DNA of 64,000 nucleotides from the NCBI GenBank assembly GCA_963796325.1, contig CAWCLF010000001.1, positions 1,426,001 to 1,490,000 of the forward strand, written 5' to 3'. Origin of the DNA: CAVYGN01 sp963796325. GTDB taxonomy: Bacteria; Spirochaetota; Brevinematia; Brevinematales; JAOACQ01. Shown here piece after piece: positions 35,397-44,322 of this stretch. The notes below the pieces were generated by a model. The model made no database searches and was not told the origin of the DNA. It saw only the letters and a list, made by a program, of their open reading frames with translations. Numbering within the stretch: position 1 is the first letter of the stretch; each line of letters opens with the position of its first letter. A program made the translations under genes and the position numbers.

Positions 35397-36569
35397 ATGA
35401 AAGCTTTAAAGAAACTGATCAATCCGGTCATCATTATTATATTTTTAACAGCTATACCGGCCGCCGCAGGTTTTTATTATTATTCTGTTATGTACAAAAC
35501 AGATATATCGATCGTTCCGAATTCAGGCGCTTATCAGATTTTTCCTTATAACGACGTCTTTTTTCATGGTGAATCGGAGATCCTGGGTTTCGGCGTCAAT
35601 AAAAACAGTATAAAACTGGAATATTTACTTAAAAAAAACAAAACATTCCCCTATATGGGGTATTCGGGAATCATGATTCTGCCCGCACAGACAGGTATTC
35701 ATATTGAAAACAGCTTAATCCGGTTTGACAGGATCCAATTGAAGGATTTAAGCGGTTACGACTATATGCAGGTCGATGTCGAAAATTCGGGGAGCGGAAG
35801 CATACAATTCATATTCTGGAATTTTGATAAAAGAATAACAAAAACTAACGATCTCTTAAGTTACGACTATATAAGCCATGAATGCATATTATACCCTGGA
35901 AATAAAGCCTATCTCATACCGCTTAAGGATTTTCAAGTCCAGACATGGTGGCTCTCCCTTCATAGCATCCGGGAAAACGTTCCTTCATATAATGATCTTT
36001 CACATGTTGCCTGTCTTCAAATCCAGACCGGATATCGAACCCCGGTCGGCAGGAGAGCCGGATTTACCGTGAAAGGACTGGCGATCGGGCAGGATCATTC
36101 CCTTTTATTCCTCCGGATTTTTATAGGCCTTGTATTATATTCTATAATAGCAATTGTAATATTTTTATTGGTCAGAAGGAAAAAAATTTCAATTTTAACG
36201 GTCCCATATGAAAAAGTCTCCGCTCAAAACAATTCTGATATCGAAAAGGACAGGATCATTCAATATTTCGCAAAGTCTTACAGCAATCCGAATCTATCCC
36301 TTTCCGGAATGGCAAAAGATTTAGGCATTCACTATGCCAGGATTGGAAATATTATGAAAAGACATTTTAACCTCGGCTTCAGGCAGTACCTGAACCTCGT
36401 GAGGATCTCGGAAACCAAAAGGCTGCTGTCGGCAACCGATCTGGGCATAACCCGAATAGCTCTGGAGGTAGGTTTTAACAACGTGACTCATTTCAACAGG
36501 ATATTTAAAATTATTGAAAGAATAACACCGAAAGAATACAGGAGAAAATTTTACGACGGTCCGAAATAA
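35397..36569 (+). CDS. membrane-spanning AraC-type regulator
   Basis: A 390-residue one-component regulator: a transmembrane segment near residues 10-28, an extracytoplasmic beta-rich domain (about 30-225), a second transmembrane segment (about 233-252) and a cytoplasmic AraC double helix-turn-helix (about 275-385; LSLSGMAKDLGIHYARIGNIMKRHF and ITRIALEVGFNNVTHFNRIFK). Such proteins sense an external signal and bind DNA from the membrane. A TTG at 35391 is an alternative start; neither has a clear ribosome site. Its likely target is the divergent acyltransferase gene. Confidence 0.85.
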   Translation: MKALKKLINPVIIIIFLTAIPAAAGFYYYSVMYKTDISIVPNSGAYQIFPYNDVFFHGESEILGFGVNKNSIKLEYLLKKNKTFPYMGYSGIMILPAQTGIHIENSLIRFDRIQLKDLSGYDYMQVDVENSGSGSIQFIFWNFDKRITKTNDLLSYDYISHECILYPGNKAYLIPLKDFQVQTWWLSLHSIRENVPSYNDLSHVACLQIQTGYRTPVGRRAGFTVKGLAIGQDHSLLFLRIFIGLVLYSIIAIVIFLLVRRKKISILTVPYEKVSAQNNSDIEKDRIIQYFAKSYSNPNLSLSGMAKDLGIHYARIGNIMKRHFNLGFRQYLNLVRISETKRLLSATDLGITRIALEVGFNNVTHFNRIFKIIERITPKEYRRKFYDGPK

Positions 36570-36571
36570 AT

Positions 36572-37540
36572 TTAACCTACGCCAAGCCTATTCTTTATCC
36601 GCTTTAAAAGCGGCTTCTTGATATATTTCTTGATGGCCCTTCTCGGAAGTATGCAGTCGACGGCGGCGGGAACAGTTTCGATCTCGACCGGCAGGTTGCC
36701 GGACAATTCCCCGTCAAGCTGGGTATAAACATAACGGTTCGAAGATATCCTTACGCTTTTAGCCTGGTAAACTGCCGTCCTCTTCATGAAAACAGGGAAA
36801 AAGCTCAGGGCGTTGAAATGGAAAAAGGTGAATGCCACGCGGAAAATCAGTCCGAGCATAGCCAGGTAGCCGCTCTTTTTATAAATAAAAACATCCAATA
36901 ATCCGTCCACCGGGTTTGCGCGGGGGCTGATCGTAAAATAAACGCCGTAACGGCTCGTATTCGATACAAGAACAAAAGTTCCCTTTTCCCTGATCTTTTT
37001 ATCGATTACTACCTCTAACGGGGGGTAGCTGTATTTCATAATAGCTTTCAGAGCTCCGAGAATGAAGACGATCTGGCCGAGCCTTTTTTTTAAACCCAGG
37101 CTCTGTATCTGCTTGATCATGTAAGCGTCGAAACCCGCTCCGCACATCAATAGAAAATACCTGCCGTTGCTCTTTGCGGCGTCAAGCTTCAGGCTCCTTC
37201 CCTTCCGGATCATTTTGCAGATTTTCCGCAGGCTTCGGGGAAAACCCATTTCTTTGGCGAAAACATTTCCGGTTCCCCAGGGGATGATCCCCATTTTCTT
37301 AGTTGATCCCATCATGCCGTTGAGGACTTCGTTGATCGTACCGTCGCCCCCGGCCCCGATGATGCAGTCATAATCGGACAGGCAGGCCTCTCTTGCGATT
37401 TTTTCCGCATGACCCTGGTATCCCGTGAATACAACTGTGAGCTCAAGGTTGTGTTTTTCAAAATAACCGCGGATATAACCGATATGATTATTCTGCCTCC
37501 GGGATCCGGAAACGGGATTAACAATAAGAAGAAATTTCAT
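36572..37540 (-). CDS. diacylglycerol kinase-like lipid kinase (DagK/YegS family)
   Basis: A 322-residue lipid kinase catalytic-domain protein. LLIVNPVSGSR (N-terminal), GAGGDGTINEVLNGM (62-76, nucleotide loop), GIIPWGTGNVFAKEMG and LLMCGAGFDAYMI are the family blocks. It phosphorylates diacylglycerol or a related lipid using ATP; substrate specificity cannot be told. GGAG precedes the ATG. Its end lies two bases from the AraC-type gene, with which it converges. It follows the 37559 gene by 18 bases and is probably co-transcribed. Confidence 0.9.
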   Translation of the reverse strand: MKFLLIVNPVSGSRRQNNHIGYIRGYFEKHNLELTVVFTGYQGHAEKIAREACLSDYDCIIGAGGDGTINEVLNGMMGSTKKMGIIPWGTGNVFAKEMGFPRSLRKICKMIRKGRSLKLDAAKSNGRYFLLMCGAGFDAYMIKQIQSLGLKKRLGQIVFILGALKAIMKYSYPPLEVVIDKKIREKGTFVLVSNTSRYGVYFTISPRANPVDGLLDVFIYKKSGYLAMLGLIFRVAFTFFHFNALSFFPVFMKRTAVYQAKSVRISSNRYVYTQLDGELSGNLPVEIETVPAAVDCILPRRAIKKYIKKPLLKRIKNRLGVG

Positions 37541-37558
37541 AAAATTCTCCGGAATATT

Positions 37559-39280
37559 TTATCTCAAAAAAGTAGTCACAGGCATGCCCTGTTTTCCAGC
37601 GACCAGGGGAAAATTCCCGCGTATAAGCCTGTATATAGTTATAAGCAGGCCTGTAGTCAAGGAATTATACAACAGCCTGTCGATTAACCTATACCCGGCC
37701 TTCTTCCTGATAAAAAGGCCGAGAAGGAATTTCAGCAGCGGGGGAAAATAGGTTTTTTTAAAATTAATATAAAAATGATAGCCGTCAGGATAATCGGACC
37801 TGTATTTTTTTAAAAGAATTTTCAGCTTTACAAGGGGTTTATCCCCATCCTTTCCGTATATGATCTTCCGGCTGAGGTAAAGAAGCCTGAAGGTCCTGTA
37901 GTGAAATCTGTTATCATACGGCAGATCGAGCGCGGAATTTAACGCCCCCATCCGCTTAATCGATAAAAGGCCCCTCTTTCCCTTTTCTATGGATTTTTCC
38001 CAATTGCGGGTGAATGAGCGGTAGGCCAGAATTACGAGGTTTGTCAGGGTAACCTGGTCCCAGAGTATGTGAAGCAGGGGGGATATCCTGATCTTATTGA
38101 AATAATATTCTTTTTTTGCGAACTCCGGATCATAATACAGGTCTTTAACCGCTATATCTGAAAGGAGCAGGAATTCATAGAAATTGCCGAACGATCTTTT
38201 ACCCTTTTCTCCGTTAAGGTATTCCTTAAAATATAGCTTTGCAGCTTCTTCGGACGAAAGCCCGTCACGGAATATTTTTATAGTTGCGAAAGTATTAATT
38301 TCGTTCCAGATCGAACTCTTTTTCATGAAGGTAAAATTCCTGAAAGCCGACCATCCCCCGGTCTGGCACCATACATATATTCCCACGATATCATCCCTTT
38401 CTTTTAATTGTTCATGGAAAAGGGAATAATCTTCGCCCGTATAAGAGGGGAATTCGCCGAATCCTTCATATTCCCTGCGGGTCTGGAGTTCTATGATCTT
38501 TTTCTGACCATTGATAAAAAAAAACGGGTTCAGCTTTAAATGCCTGAAAAAATCAGCCGTCCCGTATTTCAGCGATAATATGAAAAATGGGCTGTCGATA
38601 GCGGCTGTCAGCTTATCCAGCGTTTTTCCGTTCCACATGAGATCGCCGATCGGATATCCCCCGGTCGTCCAGGTGCGGAATATCATCAACTTTTTCCTGT
38701 TTTCAAAAACCGGCAAAAGACGCCTGATCAGCGAATTTGCGTATTCCGGGGATTTAACGGCGACTGAACTCTTGAAGTCTCCTTCGACATCCACACCGTC
38801 CGCTTCGCCGATCCTGAAGATCACACCCTCTATGCCGGGATATTCATCGAAGAGAAGCTCCAGATACGATGCAAGGATCCTCTTCAATCCTATTTTATTG
38901 ATTTTCATATGATTCCTGATAAATTCGTTGTAAAACATTATATCTGTTGTGACGAAAACCTTGAGTCCCGATTTGACCGCTTCGCCGATCAGGATTTTGA
39001 ATTCCTTCGAGTACTTTTTCAGCTTATCGCGGAGCAATTTTCCATAGAAGGGCCGGCTTACCATATGCGCCATGTCGTCAAGGGCTACCGCGTTGTATCC
39101 CATTGAAGATACTTTCCCGATATATTCCTTGAAAAGCACCCTTATGTTTTTATGGTTTTTTTTATCGAACCTTCCCTCTTTTTCAAGACGGTCGAAGGGT
39201 GTTTTAGACCAGTTTATGCTTTCCCTGGGATGCCTTGTAAAAAAGGGGCTTGAAGTGTCTATGATGAATAATTCCGGCAA
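37559..39280 (-). CDS. putative TIM-barrel glycoside-hydrolase-like protein
   Basis: A 573-residue protein without a signal peptide. Residues 50-350 have a TIM-barrel look: GYNAVALDDMAHM, LKVFVTTDIMFYNEF, GIEGVIFRIGEADGVDVEGDF and GIYVWCQTGGW. FRIGEADG resembles an acidic active-site strand of GH67-like proteins, which I offer as a loose resemblance only. The C-terminal 200 residues are helical with basic patches and a hydrophobic FLLGLFIRKK. The start is TTG at 39280 with GGGGG 7 bases upstream. The lipid kinase gene follows closely. Confidence 0.55.
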   Translation of the reverse strand: MPELFIIDTSSPFFTRHPRESINWSKTPFDRLEKEGRFDKKNHKNIRVLFKEYIGKVSSMGYNAVALDDMAHMVSRPFYGKLLRDKLKKYSKEFKILIGEAVKSGLKVFVTTDIMFYNEFIRNHMKINKIGLKRILASYLELLFDEYPGIEGVIFRIGEADGVDVEGDFKSSVAVKSPEYANSLIRRLLPVFENRKKLMIFRTWTTGGYPIGDLMWNGKTLDKLTAAIDSPFFILSLKYGTADFFRHLKLNPFFFINGQKKIIELQTRREYEGFGEFPSYTGEDYSLFHEQLKERDDIVGIYVWCQTGGWSAFRNFTFMKKSSIWNEINTFATIKIFRDGLSSEEAAKLYFKEYLNGEKGKRSFGNFYEFLLLSDIAVKDLYYDPEFAKKEYYFNKIRISPLLHILWDQVTLTNLVILAYRSFTRNWEKSIEKGKRGLLSIKRMGALNSALDLPYDNRFHYRTFRLLYLSRKIIYGKDGDKPLVKLKILLKKYRSDYPDGYHFYINFKKTYFPPLLKFLLGLFIRKKAGYRLIDRLLYNSLTTGLLITIYRLIRGNFPLVAGKQGMPVTTFLR

Positions 39281-39403
39281 TTGAAATCCCCCTTTTGCAA
39301 TTTTCCCGCTTTTTATCCTACGGACTGTTTTTAAAAATTGCCATTTTTGCGGCGGAAAGGAAATTTAAAATAGTTTTACCTCAGTTTCGCCATACCGGGA
39401 ACC

Positions 39404-40759
39404 TTATTTTGCGATGAAAATTCTCGCATCGTACGCGGGGATTATAAAAACAGTGCTTGTTATTTCTGATGTTGAGTCTATATAATAAGCGCCGAAAGTT
39501 GCCGTAATATTAGTTGGGTTATTATTCAGTATTACGGTTCCTTTTTGGAAGGCGCGGCCGAAAGTCTCCGGACCGAAAACATTGGACAGTAAGGAACCGC
39601 TCGCGCTTCCCATATCGGCGTTATATTCGTCGAACCACCAGAGCTGGCCATGAAGACAGTCCCCCCTGTCGAAACCGGAGTAGCCGCAATCCAAAAGCAT
39701 GGAAGTTACAAGGCCTACTCGCATCCTCCTGAGGTCGTCCGGCGTAAGGGCGGTTAAACTCTGCGCATTTGAAGCATCCCTGTTGTACCTGATGTCGGCG
39801 TTTATAAAATAATAGCGGGTTAAATTATTCGGATTGCAGGCAAAAGCCGTGGATTGATATCCATCCCATACGCCGTAACAGTATGACGGGTTGCTTCCGT
39901 TAAAGCCATACCACATACCGGCGCCGAATTCGTTGCCGAGAGCGTTTTCATTCATATTTCCATTCGCATTGGTGAAATATGGGCAGTCTGCCGGCCATGG
40001 CACTCCGCCGTTTCCGGTAAAAATATAACCGGGGCAATTTTCCCTCAGGATCTGTATAATATAATCCAAGCCCTGTATCCAGCAGACCTGGTCATTAATA
40101 TCGTAGACACCGTCTTCATTGATATCGGCAGTCTGGGGATTATCAGCGGCAGCCCAGCTTGGAGCCCCCGCAGCGAAATTATCGAACATGACGCCATCGT
40201 AAAGGCCCGGCTTAAGGTAGTTATTTGTAAGATAATTAATTGCATACTTCGGCCAGGCATTATTATCCTTCCAGGGATTCATCATATAACCGCCCCATGG
40301 CATGACGATCAACTGCCCGCTTACCATTTTTATGAACCAGTTGTCAGGATTTGATGCCGGAGGCAAGCCCAGGCCAATGCCCTGAGTGAGGTCCGGGCTC
40401 TGCCCGAAGGGGATCCAGGCCAGTATCTTGATATTGGGGTTTACCGACCTGATTTTTGCCAGTGATATTCCGACATTATTAACGACATCGGGATCAATTA
40501 TAAGGACATTCCATTGGCCAAGCCTTTGTTCAAGCTGGCTGACATTATCCTCGGAAGTATAGCACTGGAAGTAATTTACCAGTTTGGGATATTGCCTTGT
40601 AACCGTGCCGGTGGGGGGAAGCATGGCTCCCAGGACTGAACCAGTGTAGCTGCTGCTGCCGGAAGAACCCGAACCCCGATTCATCGCTGCACAACCGCTC
40701 CAGTCGATAATGATCACGGCCAATATAATAAGCAGAGCAAATCCTGCAGTATTTTTCAT
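39404..40759 (-). CDS. lipoprotein with putative glycosyl hydrolase (GHL15-like) barrel
   Basis: A 451-residue lipoprotein (WSGC lipobox, Cys23; Gly/Ser linker). The barrel region resembles hypothetical glycosyl hydrolase family 15: WNVLIIDPDVVNNVGISLAKIRSVNPNIKILAWIPFG, GLYDGVMFDNFAAG, PGYIFTGNGGVPWP and MLLDCGYSGFDRGD. A dockerin-like or EF-hand-like ADINEDGVYDINDQ loop sits near the middle. A glycan-degrading role outside the cell is inferred. AGGGGGAA precedes the ATG. Linker style matches the GH5 and InlB-type lipoproteins at the left end. Confidence 0.65.
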   Translation of the reverse strand: MKNTAGFALLIILAVIIIDWSGCAAMNRGSGSSGSSSYTGSVLGAMLPPTGTVTRQYPKLVNYFQCYTSEDNVSQLEQRLGQWNVLIIDPDVVNNVGISLAKIRSVNPNIKILAWIPFGQSPDLTQGIGLGLPPASNPDNWFIKMVSGQLIVMPWGGYMMNPWKDNNAWPKYAINYLTNNYLKPGLYDGVMFDNFAAGAPSWAAADNPQTADINEDGVYDINDQVCWIQGLDYIIQILRENCPGYIFTGNGGVPWPADCPYFTNANGNMNENALGNEFGAGMWYGFNGSNPSYCYGVWDGYQSTAFACNPNNLTRYYFINADIRYNRDASNAQSLTALTPDDLRRMRVGLVTSMLLDCGYSGFDRGDCLHGQLWWFDEYNADMGSASGSLLSNVFGPETFGRAFQKGTVILNNNPTNITATFGAYYIDSTSEITSTVFIIPAYDARIFIAK

Positions 40760-41026
40760 CTTTCCCCCTTTTAATCCGGTTTTATCAGGATTTATAAATC
40801 CTTTTAAGTCTTTGGAATCATCTTTTTTTTTCAGATAACTGATTATACAATTTTACCTTTACTGAAACAACTTTTTGCAGGAAAAATACAGGCTAAGTAA
40901 AGTTCACGCTTGAATGTTATTTTCCGTCTCTTTTCTTTTGATTCTAATAGAAAAGAATGCCGCTGCGGCATCGTATTTTTGACAAATAAAGGATTTTTGC
41001 TTAGAATATCTTTCTATTATTAACAT

Positions 41027-41108
41027 GGTCGGGTACCCGAGTGGCCAAAGGGGGCAGACTGTAAATCTGCTGGCATCGCCTTCGGTGGTTCGAATCCACC
41101 CCCGACCA
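41027..41108 (+). tRNA. tRNA-Tyr (GTA)
   Basis: An 82-base class II tRNA. Acceptor GGTCGGG pairs with CCCGACC, with A as discriminator; the anticodon stem GCAGA/TCTGC holds GTA; the long variable arm and T-arm GGTGGTTCGAATCCACC are present. CCA is not encoded. The AT-rich accessory region with an integrase begins just past its 3' end. Confidence 0.95.
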
Positions 41109-41165
41109 CATGATCCCCTTACCTAATTCAAATCATATCAAATAGTTAGAAAAACCTTGGAATTC

Positions 41166-41180
41166 ATTGTGTACGATTTG
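41166..41180 (+). repeat. second copy of the integrase upstream motif
   Basis: ATTGTGTACGATTTG, a 14/15 match to 27489-27503 and in the same orientation to its integrase gene, 33-47 bases before the ATG at 41213. Confidence 0.5.
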
Positions 41181-41212
41181 TAACCACTCAATTCAAATTT
41201 TGGGAGGTTATA

Positions 41213-42274
41213 ATGGGATTAATCCGGCGGTCCAACGGTTTTTATTACGTCAGAAATATCAGAAATGGGATCCTAAAGACATTCAGCCTTAAAACAAAAA
41301 ACAAGCAAGTTGCAACAGAATTATATCAGGCATTTCTTATTCATCAAATGAGGCCAAAATATTTTTCTTCTGAGGGCTATCCATTTGATCAAATCCATGT
41401 TGAATCAAACCAGGATATTAAAATGATACAGCAAAGATCTAAAAATTCTTATGATAATACTTGGGTTGAGTATTTTGAGACAAATACATTGAACCGGTTA
41501 TCGAAATCACAGCTTGGGATAAAGAAACAAGTGTTTAATCATTTGAAGATGTTCAATTTAAAAAAGATGGATGAAATTGATCAGTCATTTCTCAATAAGG
41601 TTTTTGAAAATTATCAGACCAAGTATAAAGATGATAGTATCCGAAAATATATAACTGAAATTAAGACTTTTTTGCATTATTGCATAAAAAATGATTTGTT
41701 TAGCGAAAGTGATTATAAGAAATTATCTTTTATTAAGACAATTGCCAGGGTCGATGATACAGTAATTTCAGATGAAGATATGAAAAAAATAATGGATTAC
41801 TTGAAAGAAAATGAAATGGATTTCTATGTTTATATGCTTAATCTTATTAATCTTTTTGGAAGACCAAATGAAATCCCATTTGTCCAAAAGAAAAATTTTG
41901 ATTTTGATAAAGGAATTTGCTCTGTATGGATGAATAAAACCAAGCGATTTAAAAAGGTCCTTCTGACAGATAAGGGATTTATTGAATTTATGAAAGAGTA
42001 TACTAAAGACCTTCAGGATAATGATTTTATACTAAAAGGTCATACACAAGGTCCTGAATATTATGGTAAAAAATTCAAGAAAATTAAAATAAAACTTAAT
42101 TTAAATATGGACTATTCTTTATATACGGTCAGACATACGGTTGGTACTAAGCTTTATAAACAGACTAAAGATGTTAAATTTGTTGGCAATCAATTGGGGG
42201 ATCAAGTTGAAACTATCCTTAGACATTATGTGAACATTGATATGGAATACTATAAACAGTATGTAGATATTTAA
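41213..42274 (+). CDS. tyrosine recombinase / integrase, intact frame
   Basis: A 353-residue phage-type integrase: N-terminal arm-like domain (MGLIRRSNGFYYVRNIRNG), core-binding domain (about 80-170), catalytic domain with LFGRPNEIPF (Arg), YTVRHTVGTKL (Arg; the preceding His position is Tyr) and RHYVNIDMEYY (Tyr nucleophile). The conserved LGH is LGD here, so one catalytic-pocket His is replaced; activity is uncertain. GGGAGG precedes the ATG. It lies 104 bases past tRNA-Tyr, the probable attachment site. It is homologous to the broken integrases at 26372 and 44910. Confidence 0.88.
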   Translation: MGLIRRSNGFYYVRNIRNGILKTFSLKTKNKQVATELYQAFLIHQMRPKYFSSEGYPFDQIHVESNQDIKMIQQRSKNSYDNTWVEYFETNTLNRLSKSQLGIKKQVFNHLKMFNLKKMDEIDQSFLNKVFENYQTKYKDDSIRKYITEIKTFLHYCIKNDLFSESDYKKLSFIKTIARVDDTVISDEDMKKIMDYLKENEMDFYVYMLNLINLFGRPNEIPFVQKKNFDFDKGICSVWMNKTKRFKKVLLTDKGFIEFMKEYTKDLQDNDFILKGHTQGPEYYGKKFKKIKIKLNLNMDYSLYTVRHTVGTKLYKQTKDVKFVGNQLGDQVETILRHYVNIDMEYYKQYVDI

Positions 42275-42319
42275 TAAAACCAGAAATTTTTACCGAAAAT
42301 ATTATGGTAGGAACTATTT

Positions 42320-42754
42320 ATGGTTGAAAAGACAAAAAATAGTTTTAAATATGAAGATGTTGATATTAGTTTTAATTATGATGAAATTAAAGAATATATC
42401 AATGGCTTAGGTAATGATAACAAAAAGAAATATGATTTTCTAATTTATGCATTAAAAGAATTTAATATTGAAAATGGTGGATATTATGATATTCTTTCAG
42501 GTAACTTTATATCAGATTTTCAAATATATGATACGAGAAAGATTGTCGAAGAAATAAATTATATTTTTTTTTTAATTGAAGAAGAAAATAAGGATAAACC
42601 AAACAATAAAAGTCCAAAAATCTTATGGAAATCTTCAAAAGAAAATTTAAAAAAACTATTTTTAAAGCTTAGGGATTTTAATTATATTGATAATGATATG
42701 GACTTAAATGAAATGGTTAATGATCATTTTAGGAATAAAAAAGGTATTAAATGA
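42320..42754 (+). CDS. unknown protein, first of two tandem paralogues
   Basis: A 144-residue acidic, Lys/Asn-rich soluble protein. Its C-terminal pattern ILWKSSKENLKKLFLKLRDFNYID matches IHWKTDNTALIYLYIRLVNKKFF in the next gene, and the N-terminal halves also align loosely (DISFNYDEIKEYINGL against EISIDYISIRQYSEGL). The W-K-S/T...L..L..L motif is weakly reminiscent of the C-terminal region of RteC, a conjugative-transposon excision regulator; this is tentative. GTAGGAAC lies upstream. It follows the integrase by 45 bases and overlaps the next gene by four bases, one operon. Confidence 0.6.
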   Translation: MVEKTKNSFKYEDVDISFNYDEIKEYINGLGNDNKKKYDFLIYALKEFNIENGGYYDILSGNFISDFQIYDTRKIVEEINYIFFLIEEENKDKPNNKSPKILWKSSKENLKKLFLKLRDFNYIDNDMDLNEMVNDHFRNKKGIK

Positions 42755-43178
42755 ACAACATAAAAATTCAAAAATTTAATTATAATAGCGATGAAATATC
42801 TATTGATTATATTTCAATACGACAATATTCAGAAGGTTTAAAATCCCTTGAAGAGAAATTAAAATTTTTGACAAAAGCATTCATGGAATGCAAAAGGGTT
42901 TTGATTGAATCAGTAGATCCTCTTTTTTCAGATAATCCACTATCTGAAAGTTTATATAAGATAAATGAAGAGCTTGAATATATAAGATTAAAATTATATC
43001 AGCAAGATAATGGAATCTCAAAGCCAATAAATAAAATTCATTGGAAAACTGACAATACAGCATTGATATATTTATATATAAGATTAGTTAATAAAAAATT
43101 CTTTACTGCTCCCCATGCATTGGACAGGAATTGGGGTAAGTTAAGGTGGAACTGCTGACGTTCCAGACCCTCATAATT

Positions 43179-44075
43179 CTAAGCGCTCTTTTTCTTCCTG
43201 TCAACCAAATTATTATGGATTTCTTCAGGAGTCATATAACCAAGGCTCTGGTGCGGCCTTTCGTTGTTATAATATTCGAAGTACTTTTCTAAACCATAAT
43301 ATGCATCATCGACAGTGGCATAAGCATTCAGATAAGCTTCCTCATATTTTACACTCCTCCAGAGCCGTTCCACGAAAATATTATCGAGAGCCCGTCCTTT
43401 CCCATCCATGCTGATCCTGATTCCTCCTTTTTGCAGGATTCCTGTAAATTCAATACTGGTAAATTGTGAACCTTGATCCGTATTGAATATTTCTGGTTTT
43501 CCCTTTGTGAGGGCTTCATTCAGCGCTTCTATGCAGAACCTCGAATCCAGCGTATTCGATAACCTCCAGGAAAGGACATATCTACTATACCAATCTATAA
43601 CTGCTGTCAGGTATACGAACCCTTTATCAAGCTTGATGTATGTAATATCCGTCGACCAGACCTGATTTGGCCGATCTATCACAAAGTTTTTCAACAAATA
43701 TGGATATTTGCGATGCGCAAGATCAGGAATACTTGTTTTTTTCTTCGGATAAATAGCCTCAAGGCCTAATACTCCCATAAGCCTTCTTATCCGTTTCTCA
43801 TTGACGAAATGGCCTTTGCGACAGAGAAAATCCGTCATCTTTCGATAACCCAGGAAAGGATGTTTTGTATACTCCTTGTCAATCATATCCATATAGATTA
43901 TGTTCTCAGTGCTTTCCGAGGTTTCCCTATAGTACATCGAGGACCTGGGAACATTAATAATTTTACATTGCTTTACGACGGATAATTGATCGTTATTCCA
44001 GTCTATCATATTCCGTTTCTCACTTCTTGAAAATGCCAAGCTGGATAGATTTTTTTTTGAGCCAGTCGACCTCAA
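43179..44075 (-). CDS. IS3-family transposase OrfB (DDE integrase)
   Basis: Catalytic subunit frame: helical HTH_21 part (KHPFLGYRKMTDFL), then the rve core with STDITY (Asp), NTDQGSQFT (Asp) and DNIFVERLWRSVKYEE (Glu), ending PHQSLGYMTPEE. There is no separate start of its own; a -1 slip on the nine-A run (about 44046-44054) in orfA would give the OrfAB fusion, the usual IS3 mechanism. The frame looks complete and so possibly active. Confidence 0.93.
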   Translation of the reverse strand: MRSTGSKKNLSSLAFSRSEKRNMIDWNNDQLSVVKQCKIINVPRSSMYYRETSESTENIIYMDMIDKEYTKHPFLGYRKMTDFLCRKGHFVNEKRIRRLMGVLGLEAIYPKKKTSIPDLAHRKYPYLLKNFVIDRPNQVWSTDITYIKLDKGFVYLTAVIDWYSRYVLSWRLSNTLDSRFCIEALNEALTKGKPEIFNTDQGSQFTSIEFTGILQKGGIRISMDGKGRALDNIFVERLWRSVKYEEAYLNAYATVDDAYYGLEKYFEYYNNERPHQSLGYMTPEEIHNNLVDRKKKSA

Positions 44076-44322
44076 CCTTCAGTTGGCCGATCTGCTGATA
44101 CAGCTCTTCTTTTGTGGCTTCATCTTCTTTGGCCTGTTTTTCTTTCTTGCCAGAAAAGATGTCTGTCATACCTTCAAGAGCTTCTTGCTTCCACCTCGAT
44201 ATTTGATTGGGGTGGATCTCATACCTCTTGGCAATTTCGTTTAACGTTTCCCTTCCGATAATCGCTTCCAGTGCCACTTTTGCCTTGAATTCTGCCGAAT
44301 GTTTTCTCCGCTGCGAACTCAC
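44020..44322 (-). CDS. IS3-family transposase OrfA
   Basis: A 100-residue protein with an N-terminal helix-turn-helix that binds the element ends (SAEFKAKVALEAI, LNEIAKRYEIHPNQISRWKQEALEG) and a leucine-zipper-like coiled coil (EELYQQIGQLKVEVDWLKKKS). It overlaps orfB by 56 bases; the slip site lies in the zipper end. Confidence 0.92.
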   Translation of the reverse strand: MSSQRRKHSAEFKAKVALEAIIGRETLNEIAKRYEIHPNQISRWKQEALEGMTDIFSGKKEKQAKEDEATKEELYQQIGQLKVEVDWLKKKSIQLGIFKK

